From: JAXGZG01 sp050952065
GTDB taxonomy: Bacteria > Bacillota > Sulfobacillia > Fermentithermobacillales > Fermentithermobacillaceae
Length of the DNA: 64,000 bases
Direction: 5' to 3'
NCBI GenBank assembly: GCA_050952065.1
Contig: JBMNKF010000009.1
Location: 1 to 64,000, forward strand
Numbering within the stretch: the stretch's first letter is position 1; each line of letters begins with the position of its first letter. A program made the translations under genes and the position numbers. Shown here one piece after another: positions 56,921 through 64,000 of the stretch. Under the pieces are notes generated by a model that saw only the letters and a program-made list of their open reading frames with translations, ran no database searches and was not told the DNA's origin.

Positions 56921-57598
56921 TCAACTAACCACGAACAGAAATCCGAGACGCAGAAAGTAAGCCCCGAACACGAAGATGAACACTGCGCACACATAGAGGA
57001 TGGCTTGGTAGAGCCGGTCGTTTATGAAGCGCCTTCCGGTGGCTATCGCCCAAGATACCAGCGTATACCACACAAGGTCCGCCGCGATGTGTCCTACGTA
57101 AAAAGTGATTGGTCCCAAACGACTGGTCTTGGCCCCGGTCGCTACGTAAGTGGCTCCTATGGTAGCCCACCAGACAATCCAGTAAGGGTTCGAGACACTT
57201 GCCGCTATGCCTGCCATCGCAGTGCGAAGGAGTCCGCCGTATCTCTGCCGGCCCGAAGAGGCGACAGCATGTTGAGAATCTGCCGAATCCAGTGACAGTG
57301 TTTGAGTTTTGGCGGTTCTCAATGTGGCATAGCCGAAGAAAAACAGGGTGAGACCACCCAAGAGACCGATTACTCCGAGCACGCTGTCGTGTGATAGGAA
57401 GGTCCCGAGCCCCAAGGAGAGAAGGACTACCACAATCATTTCGATCAAAGCGTGGCCCGCCACGGCGAGGGGCCCTGCCCAAAAGCCGTGTTTCATGGTT
57501 TCGGTTATGACGACCACTAGAAGGCTTCCGGGAGCCATGGCTCCCGAGAGTCCGATGACGAAAGCAGTTACCATTAACCCCATGGTGCCCAAAGCCAT
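56921..57598 (-). CDS. LysE/RhtB-family exporter
   Basis: 225 residues with about six transmembrane segments. The N-terminus FVIGLSGAMAPGSLLVVVITETMKHG is the LysE signature (the P-G-P-like loop is APGSLL), with GHALIEMIVVVLLSLGLG following and SNPYWIVWWATIGATY in the second half. It exports amino acids or related metabolites in known family members. This fits disposal of surplus amino acids during peptide degradation. Confidence 0.88.
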   Translation of the reverse strand: MALGTMGLMVTAFVIGLSGAMAPGSLLVVVITETMKHGFWAGPLAVAGHALIEMIVVVLLSLGLGTFLSHDSVLGVIGLLGGLTLFFFGYATLRTAKTQTLSLDSADSQHAVASSGRQRYGGLLRTAMAGIAASVSNPYWIVWWATIGATYVATGAKTSRLGPITFYVGHIAADLVWYTLVSWAIATGRRFINDRLYQAILYVCAVFIFVFGAYFLRLGFLFVVS

Positions 57599-57783
57599 TC
57601 TCCCCTTACCGATTGCCGGAGACTATCGTTGAGACTACGTCTGAGACTACATTACCATAATGCCTTGCACCAGGTAGACATACTCTACATGATTTGGCCC
57701 CGGATGGGGAGAGCCCTAAGAGCGGGCATGAGGGGTTAGGATGTGCAAACGAAACTCAGTTACCGGCGCGGTTCGGATAGGGA

Positions 57784-57922
57784 GGTGCGGTCCCCGGGGG
57801 AGGAGGAGGACCGCACCATGATGAGGATTGGAGTGGCCATGTGGCACGTTCCGATAACAGATTATGTTGACATAATCAGGTCGGTGACTTGTCCCTTGGG
57901 TCCTGCCGTTGATGAGAATTAG
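57784..57922 (+). other. Hairpin plus possible 34-codon ORF in the 57.6-58.0 kb gap
   Basis: GGTGCGGTCC (57784-57793) and GGACCGCACC (57808-57817) are perfect 10-nt arms around a 14-nt loop containing GGGGGAGGAGGA. An ATG follows immediately at 57818 and opens a 34-codon frame (MMRIGVAMWHVPITDYVDII at its start) ending TAG 57922. The polypurine stretch is a strong ribosome binding site at good distance, and it lies in the loop and 3' arm. No homologue is recognised. The rest of 57599-57988 shows nothing else. Confidence 0.35.
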
Positions 57923-57988
57923 ACCGTTCACCCAGTTATGTCAACCGGCATAGACTGTCACGACACTTAACGGAAGGGAGGATCTGGG

Positions 57989-58555
57989 ATGAAACGAGAC
58001 ACTTGCGCGTGCCGAGAATCCAGTACTAAGTCCTGCAGGAGACCCACCAACCAAGACCTTTTCCGCAAACTCAATATGATCTTGGCGCTCTTGACTGACC
58101 GTCGCTTCGGGTTATGTGAGATCAAGAGAGAGGTCAAGGAAATCGAGGAGAACATGGGGAATGGCGACAACGCAATAGTGGGCGGCGGGATCACCACCGG
58201 TCCGTTTTTGGTCCGTGCGGGCGAGAACAACGCCGTGAACGTGAAAGTGCAGAACCTGGAGGATGTGTCCATCGACGTCGAGGTCAAGGCCATTACGCTC
58301 GATAGTTGTCCCCCCGTTGTGATACACAACGCATCCTTGGAAGGTATCGAGCCGTGTTGCACCCAAGACGCACTTCTCACGGTAGGTGCTGGGAACTGGG
58401 AGGTACTTGTGTGCCCCACCCCCCAAACTGCCGCCGTAAGGGCGTTCGTCAGTGTGCATAGCGAGAACTCGGTTACTTCGGCCATCGAGTATGTGTTTAG
58501 AGCATCCGACATGTTGCCAGACATTTGTCGTTTCTGCGAATTGGTAATCCCCTAG
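57989..58555 (+). CDS. Cys-rich hypothetical protein
   Basis: 188 residues, family not recognised. The N-terminus is cysteine-rich and charged (KRDTCACRESSTKSCRRPT), then a helix, then a beta-rich domain (TGPFLVRAGENNAVNVKVQN, TVGAGNWEVLVCPTP) and a Cys-containing end (DICRFCELVIP). The start has GGAAGGGAGG upstream. The composition resembles spore-surface or exosporium beta-proteins of Bacillota; inference only. Its own hairpin follows at 58571. Confidence 0.6.
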   Translation: MKRDTCACRESSTKSCRRPTNQDLFRKLNMILALLTDRRFGLCEIKREVKEIEENMGNGDNAIVGGGITTGPFLVRAGENNAVNVKVQNLEDVSIDVEVKAITLDSCPPVVIHNASLEGIEPCCTQDALLTVGAGNWEVLVCPTPQTAAVRAFVSVHSENSVTSAIEYVFRASDMLPDICRFCELVIP

Positions 58556-58570
58556 ATTTGTAGTCGAGGC

Positions 58571-58597
58571 AGACCCGCGTCCTGGAGATGCGGGTCT
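58571..58597 (+). terminator. Hairpin after the 57989 gene
   Basis: AGACCCGC (58571-58578) and GCGGGTCT (58590-58597) form a perfect 8-bp stem 16 nt past the stop codon. No clear T run follows, so the terminator call is tentative. Confidence 0.5.
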
Positions 58598-58657
58598 CAA
58601 ACGACCCCCGATCGGATCTACTGTTCCACTCCCTGGTAACACATTTCCTACAGGCGG

Positions 58658-58709
58658 TTGTCAACAGACGACCATAGGGTATATTATTGTGCACAAGCAT
58701 GTGCACAAT
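58658..58709 (+). promoter_or_regulatory. Promoter with palindromic operator, aminotransferase gene
   Basis: TTGTCA (58658-58663), a 16-nt spacer and TATATT (58680-58685) form a good promoter. Touching the -10, ATTGTGCAC (58686-58694) and GTGCACAAT (58701-58709) are perfect 9-nt inverted arms separated by AAGCAT. A repressor bound there would cover the transcription start. The regulator is not identifiable from the site. Confidence 0.7.
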
Positions 58710-58752
58710 GGCGCTGCCGCCAGAAAACACTAAGTGTCGGGGAAGTGATGTC

Positions 58753-60150
58753 ATGATAGATTACGCTGACGGCAAGCGGAGCGCGCCAAGACTTCTTGGG
58801 CTTGATGGGGCTCTGAACTTGACCGACGCTCGAAGCGGTGAACTGTTTTCTAAACACATAAATCCAGGCCTGAAGACCCTTCTTTCTATGGTAGGGTTCG
58901 ACCGCGCGTTTGTGAAAGGTGACGGCGTCAGGGTTTGGGACCAAGAGGGCCGGGAGTATTTGGACTTTCTAGGAGGTTACGGGAGTCTCGTTTTCGGTCA
59001 TAGCCCAGAAGATATTATCGATGCTGTGGACAAAGTGTCTTCTCGGCCGATCTTTCTGCAGACGCAGATCAACCCGCTTCAGGCGGCTTTGGCTCACGAC
59101 TTGTCCGAGATAACTCCAGGGGACCTGGAGTTGACTTTCTTCTGCAACAGTGGCACCGAGGCCGTCGAATCGGCATTGAAACTAGCCAGAGGCGCTATGG
59201 GTGACGGAGCCTTCGTTTACTGTACAGGAGCCTTTCATGGTAAGACTCTTGGGTCGCTATCAGTCGGGGGACGGGAGAAGTACAAGACGCCGTTCCTTCC
59301 TCTTCTCTCAGGGACTGTGGAAATCCCGTTTGGCGATGCTAATGCGTTGGAAGATGTTTTGGCCTCTAGGAGAGTGGCTGCATTCATCCTGGAACCCATT
59401 CAAGGAGAAGGCGGCGTAGTGGTGTTTCCTGAGGGATATTTGAGGAAGGTGCGTGAACTCACATACAGGTACGGCGCTCTTCTCATTGCTGACGAAGTGC
59501 AGACAGGTCTTGGTCGCACTGGTCGCATGTTCGCATGCGAGCATGAGGGAGTGGTGCCCGATATCCTATGTCTCGCAAAGGCCTTGGGCGGGGGAGTTGT
59601 TCCTATAGGGGCAACAATAACAACGAGAAGAGTATGGGAGAAAGCCTACGGAGGACTCAACAGGGCGGTGCTGCACACTTCGACATTTGGAGGGGGAACT
59701 AGGGCTTGCGCCGCTGCACTTGCCACGATCAATAAGGTCATTTCCGACGGACTTCCAGAAAAGGCGTCTCATTTGGGCAGGTACTTCCTAGAAGGTCTTA
59801 ACACTCTGAAAGACAGGTACAAGGTAATTGAAGATGTGAGGGGGATGGGTCTTCTCATTGGGATGGAATTCCGAAAACCCGTGAGCGGGCTCCTTGACAC
59901 TTTGACTATAGGTTCAGTCAACAAGATATCTCAGGAATACTTTGCGTCGATGGTGGCCTCACAACTCTTCCGCAAACACCGCATAATCACTGCGTACACC
60001 CTCAACAATCCCAACGTTATGAGACTGGAGCCGCCTTTGACTGTAACACGGAACGAGATCGATTATGTGCTTAACGCCTTAGAGGATGTTTTCAAGGGGA
60101 ACAGGGGTTTCTTCAGTTTTGCAGCTTCAGTGTTGAGAGGGGTGCGCTAG
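58753..60150 (+). CDS. Class III aminotransferase (ornithine/putrescine/4-aminobutyrate type)
   Basis: About 465 residues. The PLP enzyme signatures are present: FFCNSGTEAVESALKLAR, GAFHGKTLGSLSVGG, FILEPIQGEGGVVVFPEGYL, LIADEVQTGLGRTG with the PLP-binding Asp, and CLAKALGGGVVPIGA with the Schiff-base Lys. It resembles PatA/YgjG-type putrescine aminotransferases and ornithine aminotransferases; exact substrate unknown. The frame opens at 58687, inside the palindromic operator, so ATG 58753 with GGGGAAG is the better start. Confidence 0.88.
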   Translation: MIDYADGKRSAPRLLGLDGALNLTDARSGELFSKHINPGLKTLLSMVGFDRAFVKGDGVRVWDQEGREYLDFLGGYGSLVFGHSPEDIIDAVDKVSSRPIFLQTQINPLQAALAHDLSEITPGDLELTFFCNSGTEAVESALKLARGAMGDGAFVYCTGAFHGKTLGSLSVGGREKYKTPFLPLLSGTVEIPFGDANALEDVLASRRVAAFILEPIQGEGGVVVFPEGYLRKVRELTYRYGALLIADEVQTGLGRTGRMFACEHEGVVPDILCLAKALGGGVVPIGATITTRRVWEKAYGGLNRAVLHTSTFGGGTRACAAALATINKVISDGLPEKASHLGRYFLEGLNTLKDRYKVIEDVRGMGLLIGMEFRKPVSGLLDTLTIGSVNKISQEYFASMVASQLFRKHRIITAYTLNNPNVMRLEPPLTVTRNEIDYVLNALEDVFKGNRGFFSFAASVLRGVR

Positions 60151-60254
60151 AGAAGGGAATTGGGGTTCCCGAATGGAAAGTGTGTCCTGTGATCACCTGT
60201 TGCCCACCATTTTGCCCGAAAGGAGGAAAGCACCGAACCTGACGGTGCGCGCCT

Positions 60255-62816
60255 ATGGTAGTCTCGCCTACTATTTATCTGGGGTTTAGACCTGGTGATG
60301 ACAGGAAACTTGCAAATTGGTCCGAGATCACGGGATACATGCGTCAACTGGCAGGAGGAGCAAGGCGGATTCGATGGTTTGACATGGGGGAATCTACTGA
60401 AGGCAGACCGTTCTTCTACCTATGCATCTCTTCTCCCAAGAATCTGGAGAGGCTAGAGGAATTGCGGGAGATCCAGAGTCGTCTGGCCGATCCCCGCGGT
60501 CTTTCCAGTGATGAGGGAGATAGACTTGTGGGTCTCGGCAAGACAGTGGTCCTCATTTCGTGCTCCATCCATGCTACTGAAGTGGGAGCGGCCCAGATGT
60601 CTATGGAGCTGGCCTACGAACTGGAGACCCTGGACGACCCAAAGATCCTAGAGATTCTCGATAACGTTATCCTCATCTTGATTCCTTCTTTGAACCCCGA
60701 TGGACTAGATATGGTCGTGGATTGGTATAAGAAGTACCTTGGAACCGAGTGGGAAGGAGTTTCCCCACCGTTTCTCTACCAAAAATACGCAGGCCACGAC
60801 AATAACAGAGACTGGTTCATGCTCAATTTGGTGGAGAACAGGCTGACCGTGGAGAAGGTTCACCACGTTTGGCATCCTCACATTGTGTTCGATCTGCATC
60901 AGATGGGCGATCTGGGTTTCCGGCTGTTTGTGCCGCCGTACCTTGACCCTTATGACCCCAACGTCGACTACATTCTGCGTCAGGAGATCGCGGATCTGGG
61001 TTCACATATCGTGAGCGAAGTGATCTCGACGGGAAAGACGGGAGTTAGCTGCTATAACGGCTACGATGCATTTGCCCCTTCCAGGGCGTATCAGCATTAC
61101 CACGGAGGAGTACGGATTCTGATCGAGGCAGCCAGCGCGAAACTGGCTACGCCTGTGACCAGGCGTCAGGATGAGCTTCGTCCTACCAGGGACGGCGCTG
61201 ACCCCCGAGTGGCAACTTGGAATCACCCTATTCCTTGGCCGGGCGGCGAGTGGCGACTGAGGGATATCGTTGAGTATGAGAAGGTTGCATCTCTGGGATG
61301 CCTGAGCCATGCGGCCAAGTTCAGAGAGCTTTGGGTCTCCAACTTCCTGAAACTCTCTCGGCGGGCGTGCGAACGAAAGGAGCCCTATGCTTTCATACTG
61401 CCGAGAGATCAACGAGATCCCGTAAGTCTCTACGAGCTGCTCAAGGTATTGCACATGGGGCAGGTCGAGATTCATCAAGCGTCTGAGGATTTCGAGGTTG
61501 ACGGTGTTACCCACAAGAGTGGATCCTATGTGATCAGACTTGCCCAGCCTTACGGTGCCTATGCCAAGACCCTATTGGAGGTGCAAGAGTATCCCGATCT
61601 GAGACAGTATCCGGGTGGGCCGCCGAAGCTTCCCTATGACGTTACCGGCCATACTCTGCCTCTCCTTATGGGAGTCAAGGCGTATCTGGCCAAGAGCCCC
61701 TTCGTCTGCAAGATGTCCGCAGTCCAGGAACCTAGTCTGCCGGAAGGTTCCGTGATGGCCGAGGACGAATTTCAGAACGCGAGTAACACAGGGACTTCAT
61801 GCAGAGCACCAGTGCCTCATGAGCCGACAGATCCTGGACTGCCTACACACACCGAGACCTGGCTTGCCATTGAACCATCAGTCAATGCTGCAGCCAAGGT
61901 GGTCAACCGGTTGTTGTCAGATTCCTGCGAGGTGTACCGGACCACAGTGTCATACAAGGACGGCGACCGCATAGTGGAAGCAGGTACTTTCCTGGTGCCC
62001 GTGACCCACCGTCATGCCCTTGATGCCGCTTGCCGCGAATATGGAGTCTGCGCCCGAGGCATCTCTTGGTCATCGCCTGTGAAGAGCCCTAGGCTACTCC
62101 TGCGAATGCCAAGGACTGCCGTGTACAAATCATATCGTCCCAATGCCGATGAAGGTTGGCTGCGGTATGTTCTGGAGGAGTATGGTTTCCCGTACGAGTC
62201 GGTTGAGAACGGCCGTCTGCGTAAAGGGGGGCTAAATGGGGAGTTTGACACCATTGTGTTTCCCTCTCAGGCCGAAGGTTTTCTCCGAGACGGAAACCGT
62301 CCTGGCACATGTCCGCCTGAGTACACGGGAGGGTTGGGACCCGAAGGAAAAGATGCCATCGTTTCGTTCGTGGAAATGGGCGGCACCTGCGTGTTCTTAG
62401 ACGCCTCTTGCGGTTGGGCTGTGTCCGAATTCGGATTGCCGTGCACGAACGTCGTCAGAGACAAGAAGCCACAGGACTTCTTCGCTCCAGGTTCTGTGCT
62501 TAAGGTCGTTGTTGATACGGGTCATCCCTTGGGGTTCGGACTCCCTAGGGAGACTGCAGTGATGTTCAATAGGAGCCCTGCGTGGGACGTATATGGGGGC
62601 ACAGTGGTGGCTAGATATCCGACTGTTAACCCGCTCTTGTCTGGATGGCTCTTGGGTGGTCAGTACCTTATCAACAGGGCGGCTTTGGTTGAGTTTCTAG
62701 TGGGCTTCGGTAGGGTGGTGTTGGTTGGTTTCCATCCGCACTTCAGAGCGCAGTCTAGGGGCACCTACAAGGTGGTTTTCAACTCGCTCTATCTTGGGTC
62801 AAGTGTCCCCCAGTAG
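60255..62816 (+). CDS. Large M14-family zinc carboxypeptidase-like protein (copy 2)
   Basis: 853 residues, clearly paralogous to the protein at 33512. The zinc and catalytic blocks match: SIHATEVGA, NPDGLDM, GHDNNRDW, FDLHQMG and LIEAASAKLATP. The C-terminal Rossmann-like part (FDTIVFPSQ, GKDAIVSFVEMGGTCVFLDAS) is also shared. It carries an extra insert near 490-530. No signal peptide. It follows the aminotransferase on the same strand after 104 nt, so transcription together is possible. Confidence 0.85.
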   Translation: MVVSPTIYLGFRPGDDRKLANWSEITGYMRQLAGGARRIRWFDMGESTEGRPFFYLCISSPKNLERLEELREIQSRLADPRGLSSDEGDRLVGLGKTVVLISCSIHATEVGAAQMSMELAYELETLDDPKILEILDNVILILIPSLNPDGLDMVVDWYKKYLGTEWEGVSPPFLYQKYAGHDNNRDWFMLNLVENRLTVEKVHHVWHPHIVFDLHQMGDLGFRLFVPPYLDPYDPNVDYILRQEIADLGSHIVSEVISTGKTGVSCYNGYDAFAPSRAYQHYHGGVRILIEAASAKLATPVTRRQDELRPTRDGADPRVATWNHPIPWPGGEWRLRDIVEYEKVASLGCLSHAAKFRELWVSNFLKLSRRACERKEPYAFILPRDQRDPVSLYELLKVLHMGQVEIHQASEDFEVDGVTHKSGSYVIRLAQPYGAYAKTLLEVQEYPDLRQYPGGPPKLPYDVTGHTLPLLMGVKAYLAKSPFVCKMSAVQEPSLPEGSVMAEDEFQNASNTGTSCRAPVPHEPTDPGLPTHTETWLAIEPSVNAAAKVVNRLLSDSCEVYRTTVSYKDGDRIVEAGTFLVPVTHRHALDAACREYGVCARGISWSSPVKSPRLLLRMPRTAVYKSYRPNADEGWLRYVLEEYGFPYESVENGRLRKGGLNGEFDTIVFPSQAEGFLRDGNRPGTCPPEYTGGLGPEGKDAIVSFVEMGGTCVFLDASCGWAVSEFGLPCTNVVRDKKPQDFFAPGSVLKVVVDTGHPLGFGLPRETAVMFNRSPAWDVYGGTVVARYPTVNPLLSGWLLGGQYLINRAALVEFLVGFGRVVLVGFHPHFRAQSRGTYKVVFNSLYLGSSVPQ

Positions 62817-62825
62817 TGATGACTC

Positions 62826-62851
62826 GGCGGGCCGTAATCCAACGGCCCGCC
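62826..62851 (+). terminator. Hairpin after M14 copy 2
   Basis: GGCGGGCCGT (62826-62835) and ACGGCCCGCC (62842-62851) form a perfect 10-bp stem with a 6-nt loop, 10 nt past the stop codon. The downstream tract CTAGTTTG is only weakly T-rich. Confidence 0.7.
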
Positions 62852-62981
62852 CTAGTTTGAGACGAACGACCTTCTCGGGATGGCTCCTCCTCGTCTTGTC
62901 TATCACACGGCCGGGGAGTCGGAACGCACCCGTCCAGTGAAGCGAGAAAATGAATGCGATGTGGCGTTGGTGGGGAACGCG

Positions 62982-64000
62982 TTATGGCCGATCTAGGACT
63001 CTCGTCGTTGTCTTGAAGTGCAATTTGGCGATTTCTGCAAGAACGGTTTCGCCTTTCGTCTCGACAATCTTTCGCGCAGCTTCGATGACTGCGGAGGACG
63101 CTCCTTTGGGTAGGTTCGTCCCAACCTCTTGACTAATGATCTCAAGTTTCGAAAGGAACCGGTCTCTGGCAATGATGGATGCCGCAGCCACTGCCGCATA
63201 TTGTTCGGCCCTCGGCTCCTGAATGAGGTGGATATCCCTGCCTCTAGACATAAGTCGCGACTTGATGATGTTTTCGTTGCCGAACTTGTCGGATACGGCG
63301 TATTGGCATTGGACATTCTCTAGGAGATTCTCCAGAGCCCGCGCATGGCCCCATGCCAGAAGGTCGTTTAGGTTCTTGTTCTCCTCACGAAACTCCCGGT
63401 ACAACAAGTTGTACTGTTTTGGAGAGATCTCGACTACTTGATAACGGCCGGGCAAGGTTTTCTTAATCTGATCAGCCAAAGCACCGCACTGCGCGTCGGT
63501 TACAGTCTTGGAGTCTCGAACACCCGCATGAGCCAAACGCTGCGCAGCGTCTTCATCAAGATAAACGGCAGCGATAACCAACGGGCCGAAGTAGTCCCCT
63601 TTTCCCGATTCGTCTATGCCAATGTACGGATATCCTCCAGGAGGGGACGTGAGTTGCCGATCGTCCCGTGTCGTATTGCTCTTTGGTTTTGTTGCGGAGT
63701 CTATGCCGCCGGGCTTTGTGGCGAGTGGGGGGATCTCGATCCCTGTGATATAGCCTATGGTGGCCATTGCATCTCGGAAGAGGGGGCCGTCTTTTCCCTG
63801 GACTTGAAGAACGCCGGACCGGTACTGCTTCACTGCAAGAGCGTTCTCGCATTGAGTGAGGCGAAGAGAGTAATCGCAGTGCGGTTCACTCTTTTCGGTG
63901 TGAGGACCAAGGCTCTCCAGGGCTTTCCTTATCTCTCTACGCAACGCCGGATCAAGGACAGAGAATACCGCTTGGCCGGAAGTGAGTGTCTTGAGTACAG
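62982..64000 (-). CDS. rnhC: Ribonuclease HIII, start beyond the window edge
   Basis: Removes RNA from RNA-DNA hybrids. The type 2 RNase H core has IGIDESGKGDYFGPLVIAAV (Asp and Glu of the active site), RDSKTVTD, and later NLNDLLAWGHARALENLL with DKFGNENIIKSR. The N-terminal TBP-like domain that separates HIII from HII is present. A TTG at 63944 could be a start, but the frame stays open with similar sequence to the window end, so the gene may be partial. The Gly-Lys-Gly motif in place of RNase HII's GRGP also marks HIII. Confidence 0.92.
   Translation of the reverse strand, partial: VLKTLTSGQAVFSVLDPALRREIRKALESLGPHTEKSEPHCDYSLRLTQCENALAVKQYRSGVLQVQGKDGPLFRDAMATIGYITGIEIPPLATKPGGIDSATKPKSNTTRDDRQLTSPPGGYPYIGIDESGKGDYFGPLVIAAVYLDEDAAQRLAHAGVRDSKTVTDAQCGALADQIKKTLPGRYQVVEISPKQYNLLYREFREENKNLNDLLAWGHARALENLLENVQCQYAVSDKFGNENIIKSRLMSRGRDIHLIQEPRAEQYAAVAAASIIARDRFLSKLEIISQEVGTNLPKGASSAVIEAARKIVETKGETVLAEIAKLHFKTTTRVLDRP

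Overview
The window looks like a chromosomal segment of an endospore-forming member of the Bacillota (Firmicutes), probably anaerobic and peptide-using. The evidence is gene content, not a database match: a tig-clpP-clpX-lonB-lonA chromosome block; sporulation-type genes (ytfJ/gerW next to a DUF2953 gene, a ytaF homologue, LonB); RNase HIII; GTP-dependent PEP carboxykinase; and many peptidases (M24, two large M14 paralogues, S10, M20). No rRNA, plasmid or prophage module is visible.

Region 1 (1-14.15 kb) is a type I-G (formerly I-U) CRISPR-Cas locus. A 62-repeat array (45-4588) is followed by a leader and, all on the minus strand, cas2, a fused cas4-cas1, csb2 (Cas5-Cas6-like), csb1 (Cas7), csx17 (Cas8-like) and a helicase-HD cas3. 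Read 5'->3' the order is cas3-csx17-csb1-csb2-cas4/1-cas2-leader-array. The repeat folds cleanly only on the minus strand (8-bp stem, GAAA loop), and the degenerate repeats lie at the low-coordinate end, so the array is read in the same direction as the cas genes. csb2 and csx17 each carry two frame disruptions in this sequence, while cas1/2/4, csb1 and cas3 are open.

Region 2 (14.5-29 kb) is mixed: ytaF, membrane proteins, a SAM methyltransferase, an orphan Dam-type adenine methylase, a DUF2284 protein, a frameshifted HemN-like radical SAM gene, an M24 peptidase, an MFS permease, a CAP-domain secreted protein and a large uncharacterised protein that may be a catalytically dead amidase. It contains several gene remnants: a TM2-like tail, an unidentified fragment with an in-frame stop, an AraC C-terminus, and a truncated tyrosine recombinase fused to the 3' end of tRNA-Pro.

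Region 3 (29-38.6 kb) has PEPCK, a small holin-like membrane protein, MATE, M14 and S10 peptidases, a strong terminator and a seven-tRNA cluster (Gly, Arg, His, Arg, Gln, Lys, Leu) behind a good sigma-A-type promoter.

Region 4 (38.6-50.3 kb) opens with a Fur/PerR-like gene whose metal-binding half is replaced by a piece of superoxide reductase, preceded by a perfect palindrome. The proteostasis block tig, clpP, clpX, lonB, lonA follows, then a Ddl-like ATP-grasp ligase, a GNAT, tRNA-Val and a frameshifted metallo-beta-lactamase-fold hydrolase.

Region 5 (50.3-64 kb) has a secreted six-hairpin-glycosidase-like protein, MFS, EamA, HAD phosphatase, M20 peptidase, DUF2953-ytfJ, LysE, a Cys-rich hypothetical protein, a class III aminotransferase behind a promoter with a perfect palindromic operator, the second M14 peptidase and RNase HIII running off the window end.

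Main caution: at least six frame disruptions occur in otherwise well conserved genes. Some (for example a G-run in the metallo-beta-lactamase gene) could be sequencing errors, so loss of CRISPR interference cannot be concluded from this sequence alone.
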